In this document: positions 26,470-34,184 of the stretch, piece by piece
Layout of the letters: every line of letters starts with the position of its first letter
How positions within the stretch are numbered: position 1 is the stretch's first letter
Assembly: GCA_045638145.1 (NCBI GenBank)
Contig: JAZUAU010000005.1
Location: forward strand, 92,880 to 156,879
Direction of reading: 5' to 3'
From: SFWF01 sp045638145
GTDB lineage: Bacteria; Bacillota; Clostridia; Oscillospirales; Acutalibacteraceae
Length of the DNA: 64,000 nt
Notes under the pieces: generated by a model
What the model was told of the DNA's origin: nothing
The model's database searches: none
What the model saw: only the letters and a program-made list of their open reading frames with translations
Made by a program: the position numbers and the translations under genes

Positions 26470-27174
26470 TTATTTATTATTACGCTCATCATAAGCGCGT
26501 CTTACGGCAGAAATCATTTCGTCTACCATTGCAGCTCTGTCGGGAGCCTTTGCAACGCCCGAAGAAGAGCCGGTTGCATCAGCACCTGCAATAATGGTGT
26601 TGTAAACGTCGTTTCCGTTTGCAATACCTGCGGCAGTGAGAACGAGAATGTCGGGGTTTACATCCTTGACCGACTTTGTTGCGGCTTCAACATATTCCTT
26701 GCCAACCGAAACACCGGTTCCAATAAGCTCGGAGGGTTCTGCAACTATAATGTCGGGATTGAGGGTAGCGATTTTGCTTGCATCTGCAAGAGAGTCTGCA
26801 CAAACGATTGAGATAAGACCAACCTCATCAGCGCGTGTGATTGTTTCCTTCAACACGTCAAACTCGAGGGGCTTCTCGCAGTGGTTAAGCATAACACCGT
26901 CTGCGCCTGCGGCAACGAGAGACTCAGGGAGTATATCTGCAAGTCCTCTGCCGGGGTAGAGAGGGTCCATGTGGGGAGCGAAAACAAAGATGTTCTTTGT
27001 TGCCTCTTTTACTCTGCGAATATCCACAACGGGTGTTGTGAAGATAATGCTTACGCCGTACTTTTCTGCGGCGGCGTCTGCCGCTTTTGCCAATTCGAGA
27101 ACTTCGTCTCCGACAAGATAGGATTTAGGACCTATCTCGAAAAAAGGAGTTGTGATTTTTCTCTTTTGAGGCAT
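26470..27174 (-). CDS. Triosephosphate isomerase-family sugar-phosphate isomerase
   Basis: The 234-residue protein is a TIM-barrel related to triosephosphate isomerase, visible in FFEIGPKSYLVGDEVLELAK, ADGVMLNHCEKPL and VAEPSELIGTGVSVGKEY, with the phosphate-binding AGIANGNDVYNTIIAGADATGS split over two loops. It is shorter than the housekeeping TIM and its active-site His-Glu pattern resembles tetrulose/triose-phosphate isomerase paralogues used in sugar catabolism. Together with the divergent SIS, DeoR and transaldolase-like genes it suggests a dedicated catabolic route. The exact substrate is not decided. Confidence 0.75.
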   Translation of the reverse strand: MPQKRKITTPFFEIGPKSYLVGDEVLELAKAADAAAEKYGVSIIFTTPVVDIRRVKEATKNIFVFAPHMDPLYPGRGLADILPESLVAAGADGVMLNHCEKPLEFDVLKETITRADEVGLISIVCADSLADASKIATLNPDIIVAEPSELIGTGVSVGKEYVEAATKSVKDVNPDILVLTAAGIANGNDVYNTIIAGADATGSSSGVAKAPDRAAMVDEMISAVRRAYDERNNK

Positions 27175-27245
27175 AGAAATTCCTTCTTTCTAAAATATTA
27201 ATTTACCATCTAATTATACAGAGTTTTTTTGTTTTAATCAATCTT

Positions 27246-27273
27246 ATTTTCGTTAATTTATCATTTTCGTTAA
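27246..27273. promoter_or_regulatory. Direct repeats, candidate DeoR operator
   Basis: The 11-mer ATTTTCGTTAA occurs at 27246-27256 and again at 27263-27273, 17 bases apart, in the divergent intergenic region between the TIM-like and SIS genes. DeoR-family operators are often direct repeats with a TTTCGTT core, and a DeoR gene lies in the adjacent operon. Confidence 0.5.
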
Positions 27274-27381
27274 AAAAATACAATATAATCTATGCAAATT
27301 GTATAATTTAGCATATTGATTTTTGAAAGAGAAAATATTATTATCTAAATAGAAAATTTTTACCCACGGAGGCAGTTAAAA

Positions 27382-27990
27382 ATGATAAGTAAAATAGCAC
27401 TCGACTCAGCAAAGGCGGCTTATGATATTGAAGCGGCTTGTATTACTGAAATGAAAAATCACCTTAACGACGAGGCTTTCTCTAAAGCAGTAGAGCTTCT
27501 CTGCAAGGCAGAGCGCATCGGTGCCGCAGGCTGCGGGCATTCAGGAATTGCCTGCCAGCATTTTGCACACCTTATGTGTTGCATTGACCGGCCTGCAAAG
27601 TTCATTTCTCCTGCAGAGGCAGTACATGGCGGCACGGGTTATCTTCAAAAGGGCGATGTTATGATATTTGCATCTCGTGGCGGAGCAACAAAGGAGCTTT
27701 TTCCCATAGCTGATATTTGCAAGGCAAAGGGTGTGTCTATTATCACAATCACCGAAAAGACCGAATCTCCTCTTGCCCAGATGGCAGATGTAGTATTAAA
27801 GCAGTATGTTAATCGCGAGACCGACAAGTATAATATGCAGGGTACAACAAGCACAACCGCACTTTGTATGATTTTCCACGCCCTTCAGACCGCTATGGTT
27901 GAGGAGACTGATTATCAGGCAGAGCAGTTTGCTCTCGTTCATCCGGGCGGAGCAGTAGGCGAGCGTCTCAACAAGAAGAGCCTTTACTAA
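27382..27990 (+). CDS. SIS-domain sugar-phosphate isomerase (KdsD/GutQ/HxlB-like)
   Basis: The 202-residue protein is a single SIS domain with RIGAAGCGHSGIACQHFAH, GDVMIFASRGGATKELFPIA and ISIITITEKTESPLAQMADV-like segments. SIS isomerases interconvert aldose and ketose phosphates, for example arabinose 5-phosphate or hexulose 6-phosphate. There are no CBS domains, which separates it from full-length KdsD. It starts at ATG 27382 after ACGGAGG. It leads a plus-strand operon with a DeoR regulator and an FSA-type transaldolase, and diverges from the TIM-like gene. Confidence 0.8.
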   Translation: MISKIALDSAKAAYDIEAACITEMKNHLNDEAFSKAVELLCKAERIGAAGCGHSGIACQHFAHLMCCIDRPAKFISPAEAVHGGTGYLQKGDVMIFASRGGATKELFPIADICKAKGVSIITITEKTESPLAQMADVVLKQYVNRETDKYNMQGTTSTTALCMIFHALQTAMVEETDYQAEQFALVHPGGAVGERLNKKSLY

Positions 27991-28011
27991 TATATAAAGG
28001 AGGGTATGATT

Positions 28012-28791
28012 TTGGCTGAAAGTAAACTCAAAATCGATATCCGCAGAGATAAAATTCTCGATGAGCTTAAAAGCGCGGGCAAAGTTTTCGTGTCGGAGCT
28101 GAGCGAAAAACTCGGAGTAACACCCGTTACTGTCCGAAACGACCTACAGGCGCTGGAAAAGGATGGTTATCTTGTCAGAATGAACGGTGGCGCCGTTTAT
28201 TCGAGCCGCACAACCCAGAAGCCGGGAATCCCTGAAAACGTTGAAATCTCGCAGTCGCACCAAAAAGAAGCAATTGCCACTGCTATTTCTGAAATGATTA
28301 ATGACGGTGACACTCTTTTTATAAACTCGGGAACAACCACACAGATGATTGCAGACGAACTTAAAAAGCGCAACAATCTCAATATTGTTACAAATTCCCT
28401 TGATGTTGCAACCCTTCTCGGTAATGTTTCATCATTTCGCGTGATTTTGCTTGGCGGTGAGGTAAATACAAAATACAAATTCACCTATGGTGGGGATGCG
28501 CAGGATCAGCTTTCTCGTTATCAGGCAGATTGGGCTATAATGGCGATTGACGGAATAAGTATGAAGAAAGGAATTACCACCTATCACGCAGAGGAAGCAA
28601 CAATCGACCGCATAATGATGAAGGGTGCAAAGCAAATTGTTATTGCAGCCGACCACACCAAAATTGGTAGAGCGGGCTTTATGAAGGTTTGCGATTGTGT
28701 AGGAAACATCACCCTTGTAATAAACCGTGCAGACCGTACAGCGGAGCTTTCCGAGCTTTATGAAAACAATATACAAATAATTGAGGTATAA
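28012..28791 (+). CDS. DeoR/GlpR family transcriptional repressor
   Basis: The protein of about 259 residues has an N-terminal winged HTH (VFVSELSEKLGVTPVTVRND, LQALEKDGYLVRMNGGA) and a C-terminal DeoR sensor domain of the phosphosugar-isomerase fold (INSGTTTQMIADEL, VIAADHTKIGRAGF). These regulators are usually repressors relieved by a sugar phosphate. TTG 28012 lies seven bases from AAGGAGGG, while the ATG at 28006 is too close. It likely acts on the TTTCGTT repeats in the divergent promoter region. Confidence 0.88.
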   Translation: MAESKLKIDIRRDKILDELKSAGKVFVSELSEKLGVTPVTVRNDLQALEKDGYLVRMNGGAVYSSRTTQKPGIPENVEISQSHQKEAIATAISEMINDGDTLFINSGTTTQMIADELKKRNNLNIVTNSLDVATLLGNVSSFRVILLGGEVNTKYKFTYGGDAQDQLSRYQADWAIMAIDGISMKKGITTYHAEEATIDRIMMKGAKQIVIAADHTKIGRAGFMKVCDCVGNITLVINRADRTAELSELYENNIQIIEV

Positions 28792-28804
28792 GGAGCAAAA
28801 ATTA

Positions 28805-29494
28805 ATGAAACTACTTATTGACGATGCAGACATTAAAAGAATAAAAGAAATATGCGAAATTTATCCTATTGACGGTGTTACAACAAACCCCTCAATACTG
28901 GCAAAAACTGGCAGAAATCCTTATGAGGTATTAAAGGAAATCCGTGAGTTTATCGGTCCCGATGCCGAGCTTCACGCTCAGGTAATATCCCTTACAGCAG
29001 AGGATATGGTAAAAGAGGGAAGACATATTGTAGAGGTGCTTGGTGACAAATCAAAAACCTTTATCAAGATTCCGACCATTCCTGAGGGACTCAAGGCGAT
29101 GCGTATTCTGTCACGTGAGGGCTATAAGGTTACTGCAACAGCGATCTATAACCCGCTTCAGGCATATCTTGCTGCAAAGAGCGGAGCCGATTATGCCGCG
29201 CCTTACATAAACCGTATTGATAACCTTGGAAATAACGGTATCGGTGTTGCAAGAACGATGCAGGATATATTTGTAACAAGCGGATACAAGACAAGAATCC
29301 TTGCCGCAAGCTTTAAAAACTCTCTTCAGGTGCAGGAACTTTGCGAGTCGGGTATCCGTGCCGTAACAGTCGCCCCTGATGTTATTGAGGGACTTATCAA
29401 GCACCCCTGTGTAGATTCTGCAGACGACACCTTTATCAAGGATTTCGCATCTCTCTGCGGAGAAGGCAAAACAATGCTCAATTGCGATAAATAA
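28805..29494 (+). CDS. Transaldolase-family aldolase (FSA-like)
   Basis: The 229-residue protein is a short TIM-barrel class I aldolase of the fructose-6-phosphate aldolase/TalC group. Motifs are IYPIDGVTTNPSILAKTGR near the N-terminus, the Schiff-base lysine in TFIKIPTIPEGLKAM (about residue 86), and YAAPYINRIDN. It would cleave a ketose phosphate or transfer a dihydroxyacetone unit. ATG 28805 follows AAGGAG. It closes the SIS-DeoR-aldolase operon and its products could feed the divergently encoded TIM paralogue. Confidence 0.88.
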   Translation: MKLLIDDADIKRIKEICEIYPIDGVTTNPSILAKTGRNPYEVLKEIREFIGPDAELHAQVISLTAEDMVKEGRHIVEVLGDKSKTFIKIPTIPEGLKAMRILSREGYKVTATAIYNPLQAYLAAKSGADYAAPYINRIDNLGNNGIGVARTMQDIFVTSGYKTRILAASFKNSLQVQELCESGIRAVTVAPDVIEGLIKHPCVDSADDTFIKDFASLCGEGKTMLNCDK

Positions 29495-29496
29495 GA

Positions 29497-29530
29497 AAAG
29501 AACTCGACAGTTTATGTCGAGTTCTTTTTG
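29497..29530 (+). terminator. Rho-independent terminator
   Basis: AAAGAACTCGACA and TGTCGAGTTCTTT pair perfectly and lead into a T-run. Confidence 0.85.
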
Positions 29531-29534
29531 TCTG

Positions 29535-29897
29535 TTATGGGATAAGCGTTATAAAATGTTTAATAAAAAGAAATTGTATTCCGAGAACACCGAAGCCACC
29601 GAGTATTCCTGTTGCCAATCGACGTAAATTGGTAGATTGCTTGATTTTAAAAAATTGCAAACTCCAATCGAATAGCATAATCAACGCAAAGGCGATGCAG
29701 TGGTAATAATCATACTGCCATACTAGGTGCACAGGTAAAGTAATAATGTAACCGATTAAAACACCCGTACACCTTGCACAAACAGGGAACTGGTATCCTT
29801 TATAAAAGAAACTGCGGTCTGCCCGTTGATGGCAACCAGCATTATGCCCAATATTAAATAAATGATAATAAATCTTTAAAAGTATATTATTCCTCAT
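29535..29897 (-). CDS. DUF2085 family membrane protein
   Basis: The 120-residue protein has the DUF2085 signature CHQRADRSFFYKGYQFPVCARCTG with conserved cysteines, followed by three hydrophobic helices. No function is established for the family. Its start overlaps the end of the upstream zinc-ribbon gene by 11 bases, so the two are translated together. Confidence 0.85.
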   Translation of the reverse strand: MRNNILLKIYYHLFNIGHNAGCHQRADRSFFYKGYQFPVCARCTGVLIGYIITLPVHLVWQYDYYHCIAFALIMLFDWSLQFFKIKQSTNLRRLATGILGGFGVLGIQFLFIKHFITLIP

Positions 29898-30666
29898 TTT
29901 TTATTTGTTTTTCGTATTGGTCGCAAGCATCAATTTTTTTTATTATTTCTTCCCAGGGTTTATATTCTTCTTCGGCAGTTTTCATTTCATTATATAGCTT
30001 TTTTCCTTCGGGAGAATTTTCTGTGAAAATATTATCAAGTTTGCTTTGTATAGGATTTATTTCTCTACATATTGAATAAATAAATAGAGCGACTCCAAAA
30101 ACTGCAATGGGTATAGCAATGGGAAATAACCCAAATATAAGAGTTATAATGGTCAGTACAATAGCAACTAACAACAGTTCTATATGTAACTCAAAGGATT
30201 TTTTTCTTTTTTTATCGAGCTTTTTAATTTTTGTATCGGTGCTTTGTTCTACGAAAATATCTAAAGCCTTGTTATATCTTTCGGACTTTTCATCTTTGTT
30301 TTTCAACAAAAGACCCACTTCTTTGTTAATAACCGAAATACTACCGTACTTTTCAACCATTTCGTCTTTAATTTTTTTGTTTTCCAAATAGTTTTTGTGT
30401 GCTGCTTCTTTAGCGGCTTGTTTTTGCTGCTCGGCATAATCTTCTTTTTCTTTAACTCTTTGTCCCTCTCTGTTAGAGAACTTGTTTCCGCAATCTTGAC
30501 ATATCCAAAATTCTTCGGTTGATGTTCCCGAACCGCAAGCGCCGCAAAGCAGACCAAGAGGTCCAAGCAATATGCTTCCGCAACAAGATTGCGATAAGGA
30601 AAAGCCGCCACCGCTTGTATTAGTACCGAATTGAATTTTTTCTGATCCACAATTAGGACATTTCAT
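29887..30666 (-). CDS. Zinc-ribbon membrane protein of unknown function
   Basis: The 259-residue protein opens with MKCPNCGSEK and has further cysteine pairs in CCGSILLGPLGLLCGACG and CQDCGNKF, forming one or two zinc ribbons. A charged helical stretch (residues 70-150) precedes two adjacent membrane helices (about 163-205) and a charged C-terminal tail. I do not recognise a specific family. It is coupled to the DUF2085 gene downstream. Confidence 0.6.
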   Translation of the reverse strand: MKCPNCGSEKIQFGTNTSGGGFSLSQSCCGSILLGPLGLLCGACGSGTSTEEFWICQDCGNKFSNREGQRVKEKEDYAEQQKQAAKEAAHKNYLENKKIKDEMVEKYGSISVINKEVGLLLKNKDEKSERYNKALDIFVEQSTDTKIKKLDKKRKKSFELHIELLLVAIVLTIITLIFGLFPIAIPIAVFGVALFIYSICREINPIQSKLDNIFTENSPEGKKLYNEMKTAEEEYKPWEEIIKKIDACDQYEKQIKNEE

Positions 30667-30737
30667 TTTTTTACCTCCGTAAAATAAAAAGTGCGGCTAC
30701 CGAAGTAACCGCACAAAAAACGCAAACTCTGATAGTC

Positions 30738-30890
30738 GCCAAACTAATTATGCAAAATGGTTTAATTACAATTCCGCTATAATAGAATTTGCGTTTTTAT
30801 CAAATTTATACGGAACTGAAAATGGTATAAAAAGGGTACAATAACCCCCTGGATATAAAAATACCACTTTGCATATTTAATTAGTTTGGC
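30738..30890. repeat. 153-bp element with imperfect terminal inverted repeats
   Basis: GCCAAACTAATTATGCAAA at the left end matches, apart from three extra bases, the complement of the right end at 30868-30890. The interior has no credible frame. Further outward and inward, AAACGCAAA and TTTGCGTTT also form an inverted pair (30716-30724 and 30787-30795). It may be a MITE or a non-coding RNA hairpin. The 817-bp gap 30667-31483 also holds a hairpin at 30690-30714, another repeat, and tRNA-Arg. Confidence 0.5.
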
Positions 30891-31042
30891 AATGTCTAGT
30901 TTACCACAATTATCTATGAAATACAATACATTTTTGCGAAAAAGGCTATGGATCGAACATACGCCTGTAGAAATCCGAAGAATTTTGCTAAAAAACCGAT
31001 TAGCAAAAGAGCTAGGGAGAGAAAGTGAAAAAAGCAAAAATC

Positions 31043-31088
31043 TATCCCTCAGTCAGCTTCGCCGACAGCTCCCTCGTCAGAGGGAGCC
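31043..31088. repeat. Short palindromic dispersed-type repeat
   Basis: The segment folds as two adjacent hairpins, GTCAGC/GCCGAC-like and GCTCCCTC/GAGGGAGC. From memory, near-identical GC-rich units are scattered in intergenic regions of many gut Clostridia; this could not be checked here. Confidence 0.45.
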
Positions 31089-31129
31089 AATATGGCAAAA
31101 TTCCTTTATTTATGCGGGTGTTGACAAGC

Positions 31130-31156
31130 AAAACCCGCCTCTTTCGAGACGGTTTT
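31130..31156 (-). terminator. Terminator of tRNA-Arg
   Basis: On the minus strand CCGTCTC GAAA GAGGCGG forms a hairpin followed by GTTTTG, immediately after the tRNA 3' end. Confidence 0.65.
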
Positions 31157-31233
31157 TGGCGCGCTTGAAGGAATTCGAATCCCCGACCTTCCGCTTAGGA
31201 GGCGGACGCTCTATCCTGCTGAGCTACAAGCGC
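31157..31233 (-). tRNA. tRNA-Arg (anticodon CCU)
   Basis: On the minus strand the acceptor stem GCGCTTG pairs with CAAGCGC, the D arm has AGCTCAGCAGGATAGAGC, the anticodon loop CTCCTAA carries CCT, and the T arm contains GGATTCGAATCC. A G discriminator and encoded CCA end the gene. Confidence 0.96.
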
Positions 31234-31423
31234 ATATACGATATAGTTCAAACAGATTACCTTTTGCCTTTTTGCAAAGGTGTTTGTTAAAACACTCCTT
31301 TAGGAGGGGGCTGTTATATCCATTTAACTATATGGGCATATCAGATAATTTTCCTTGTTATTATACCCTAAGGGTAGCATTTTGTCAATCGGAAAAAGAG
31401 TTTTATCAATACGAATTAAAATC

Positions 31424-31452
31424 TTGTAATTATACTTTTTTTATGTTACAAT
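31424..31452 (+). promoter_or_regulatory. Promoter of the PqqD-like gene
   Basis: TTGTAA (31424-31429) and TACAAT (31447-31452) are spaced by 17 bases, about 30 bases before the start codon. Confidence 0.6.
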
Positions 31453-31483
31453 ACACTAACAAACCTTATTAAGGGAGAAGTTT

Positions 31484-31750
31484 ATGAAGCTGAAAATTGA
31501 GTTTATAATTAAAAACGTAGCCGATAAAACAGTTGCTATTGCTGTGGATGGAAACGAAGCCGGTTTTAACGGAATGCTCACTCTCAATGACACCGGCGGA
31601 TTTATACTTGGATGTCTTAAAGAGGATATCACGGTAGAGCAAATAGCAAAGCGTTTTCTTGAAAAGTATGACTGCACCCGCGAACAAGCAGTAAACACAA
31701 TAGAGAATTTTATCGCAAAGCTACGCGAAGCAGGATTAATTGAAGAATAA
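31484..31750 (+). CDS. PqqD family peptide-chaperone-like protein
   Basis: The 88-residue protein resembles PqqD/RRE domains, with LNDTGGFILGCLKEDITVEQIAKRF and the tail ENFIAKLREAGLIEE. PqqD proteins are peptide-binding chaperones that hand precursor peptides to radical SAM enzymes during RiPP synthesis. Neither a radical SAM protein nor a precursor peptide is visible nearby. It has its own promoter, start ATG after AGGGAGAAG, and terminator, so it stands alone. Confidence 0.75.
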   Translation: MKLKIEFIIKNVADKTVAIAVDGNEAGFNGMLTLNDTGGFILGCLKEDITVEQIAKRFLEKYDCTREQAVNTIENFIAKLREAGLIEE

Positions 31751-31764
31751 TCAAACAAAAAATT

Positions 31765-31796
31765 AAAGCCAACTGTCGCTCGACAGTTGGCTTTTT
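31765..31796 (+). terminator. Rho-independent terminator
   Basis: AAAGCCAACTGTCG and CGACAGTTGGCTTT pair around a two-base loop and end with a T-run, between convergent genes. Confidence 0.85.
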
Positions 31797-31806
31797 AAGT
31801 TGTTTA

Positions 31807-32733
31807 TTAGTTTGCTTTCTCGGTTCTGTTTTTCCAAAGTACCCAAAGAGGAGCGGATACGAAGAGAGAAGAAACACAGCCCGAAATAAGACCGAATGCC
31901 ATCGGGATTGCGAAGCTGCGGAGAGAGGTGAGACCGAAGAACTCCGAAACGATAACAATCATCATAACTGCGAAGAAGGTTGTTACAGTGGTGACAAAAG
32001 TACGCTTCTTAACCTTGTTAACGGCACCGTTCATAACCTCAGCGGTGGGCTGGTTATAGTAAAGTGCCTTGTCCTCGCGGATACGGTCGTAAATTACGAT
32101 TGTATCGTTAAGAGAGTAACCGAGAAGGGTAAGGATAACTGCGACAAAGTTCATATCAATCTGGAGATTAAAGATTGTGCAGGTGAAGAAGGCAACAAAT
32201 ACATCGAGGAAGAGTGCTGCGAATGCAGTAATAGCAGCCGAAACACCTCCAATTTTTCTAAAGCGAATACCAACATATACAGTTACGAGTGCGCCCGCAA
32301 TAACAACACCAACGATACATTTAAGGAAGAATGCACCGGCGAGCGATGGGCTTACTGACTTTGATTCACTAAACTCACAGCCGCATTCGGGATAAACCTC
32401 AAGTATAGCATCTTCGATAGCCATCTGGTCATCGGTAGAGATTGCATCTTCACCGACGAGGGTGATGATAAGGGTTTTTGCAGATTCGTCTGAAAGACCT
32501 ACGTTTTCGCTGACGATAACATCCTTGCCGATAGCGGCTTCAACCTCGGTCTCGACAGTGCTGAAATCAACACCGCCGTCATAGGTGTAGGCAATTCTTG
32601 TACCGCCCTTAAAATCGATAGAGAGGTTTATACCGCCCCAAACGAAGGCAAACACAATACCGATAATACAGAAAACTGCGTAGCCTATAAGCACGGGCTT
32701 GAGGGCTTTGTTAAAATTTATATTTTTAAACAT
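31807..32733 (-). CDS. secF: Protein translocase subunit SecF
   Basis: The 308-residue protein has six membrane helices and a periplasmic-type loop after helix 1 (SIDFKGGTRIAYTYDGGVDF), with the family motif GYSLNDTIVIYDRIRED in helix 4-5. SecF with SecD uses the proton or sodium gradient to assist export through SecYEG. Its start overlaps the secD stop codon by one base, which shows translational coupling. The gene ends a secD-secF operon. Confidence 0.95.
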   Translation of the reverse strand: MFKNINFNKALKPVLIGYAVFCIIGIVFAFVWGGINLSIDFKGGTRIAYTYDGGVDFSTVETEVEAAIGKDVIVSENVGLSDESAKTLIITLVGEDAISTDDQMAIEDAILEVYPECGCEFSESKSVSPSLAGAFFLKCIVGVVIAGALVTVYVGIRFRKIGGVSAAITAFAALFLDVFVAFFTCTIFNLQIDMNFVAVILTLLGYSLNDTIVIYDRIREDKALYYNQPTAEVMNGAVNKVKKRTFVTTVTTFFAVMMIVIVSEFFGLTSLRSFAIPMAFGLISGCVSSLFVSAPLWVLWKNRTEKAN

Positions 32734-34115
32734 TACTTAGCACCTCCGAATAAAACAGGCTTTCTAAAGAATTTGTATCTTGAGATGCTCTTGATCATCC
32801 ACTTGGAGCAGAGAACACCGATGAGCAGGTTGAAGACAACGCCGAGGAGGAGTGTGTAACCGAAGGAGTAGATAGAGCCGGTGATAGTTGCACCGAAGAG
32901 TGACATAAGGGGAGCAAAGATCTTTCCAACGATAGAATCGGTAGAACCGAAAGCACCCATAAGAACAAGGGATACGATAACGATTGTAACGTTTCCATCG
33001 ATGATAGCGCTGATAGAATTCTTGTAGCCTGAGTTAATAGCGGCATCAATTGTCTTGCCGTTATTGAATTCTTCCTTAATGCGCTCAGCGGCAATTACGT
33101 TTGCGTCAACACCGACACCGATTGAAAGGATAATACCTGCAATACCGGGGATGGTGAGGGTAAAGCTGTCTGCCGATGCAAAGTAGCCGGAAAGACAGGC
33201 GAACATAGCTGCAAGCTGACCCATAAGTGCAAAGCAAGCAATAACACCGGGAAGTCTGTAAAGCAGAATCATAATCACGCAAACTGCGGCAAAAGCAGCA
33301 ATGCAAGCATAAAGCATTACGGTCTTTGCATTCTCACCGAGTGTGGGAGAAACAATCTGTGTCTTATTGTTATCACTCTTGAGTGCGAAGGGAAGCGAAC
33401 CTGCGTTAATCTTGTTAGCAAGGTCTTTTGCTTCTTCAGCGCTTGCCATACCGTCTATGTAGCAGGTGCCGCCGTCGATAACAGAGTTAACTGTGGGGGA
33501 AGAAATACATGTTTCGTCCATCCAAATAGAAATCTGGCTGCCAACGAGCTTTCTTGTAGCCTCGGCAAACTTTGCTTTTCCCTCTGCGGTAAACTCAAGT
33601 GAAACGATATTGGAACCGTTTTCGGGATGAACGTTTTCATAAGCCTTTGCAACATCCTTGCCCTCAAGGATAAGGGTGCCTGTCTGGCTTGTACCCTCGC
33701 GGAAGGTAAGGAGAGCGGTCTCACCGAGAGCCGCTATTTCTTCATAAGCGGCATCCGCATCAAAGCTCGTAGCATCTGCCGACCAAGGGAAGCGGACAAC
33801 AATCTGCTTATTATTCTTGTCTGCAAAAACCTCAGCGTCGGTAATGTTGCGGTCGATAAGTCTTACGTCAATAATAGATTTTGCGGCATCCATCATTTCG
33901 TCTGTAATTTCGGTATCGGTAACATCGGGTGAGTAAACTGCTTCAACACCACCGCGGATATCAATACCCCAACGAATGTCGTTAACACCCTTGAAAATAA
34001 TTTCGCGGTTGTCACCGTAATAGTTTTCAATGCCGAAAAATGCGGTATAGGTAAGGATAAGTATCAGCGCCAGTATGACGGGAAAAACCCACTTACCTGT
34101 CTTTTTTGCTTTCAT
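32733..34115 (-). CDS. secD: Protein translocase subunit SecD
   Basis: The 460-residue protein has an N-terminal helix, the D1 motif IRWGIDIRGGVEAVYSPDVT, a large extracellular domain, and five C-terminal membrane helices with GIAGIILSIGVGVDANVIAAER containing the conserved aspartate for ion movement. It drives late stages of protein export with SecF. The ATG at 34115 follows GGAGGACCTGCC on the minus strand. Confidence 0.95.
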   Translation of the reverse strand: MKAKKTGKWVFPVILALILILTYTAFFGIENYYGDNREIIFKGVNDIRWGIDIRGGVEAVYSPDVTDTEITDEMMDAAKSIIDVRLIDRNITDAEVFADKNNKQIVVRFPWSADATSFDADAAYEEIAALGETALLTFREGTSQTGTLILEGKDVAKAYENVHPENGSNIVSLEFTAEGKAKFAEATRKLVGSQISIWMDETCISSPTVNSVIDGGTCYIDGMASAEEAKDLANKINAGSLPFALKSDNNKTQIVSPTLGENAKTVMLYACIAAFAAVCVIMILLYRLPGVIACFALMGQLAAMFACLSGYFASADSFTLTIPGIAGIILSIGVGVDANVIAAERIKEEFNNGKTIDAAINSGYKNSISAIIDGNVTIVIVSLVLMGAFGSTDSIVGKIFAPLMSLFGATITGSIYSFGYTLLLGVVFNLLIGVLCSKWMIKSISRYKFFRKPVLFGGAK

Positions 34116-34184
34116 GGCAGGTCCTCCAGAGAAGTGTATTTATAAAATATATTATATTATTGTGTGGAACTAAAGTCAAACAAT

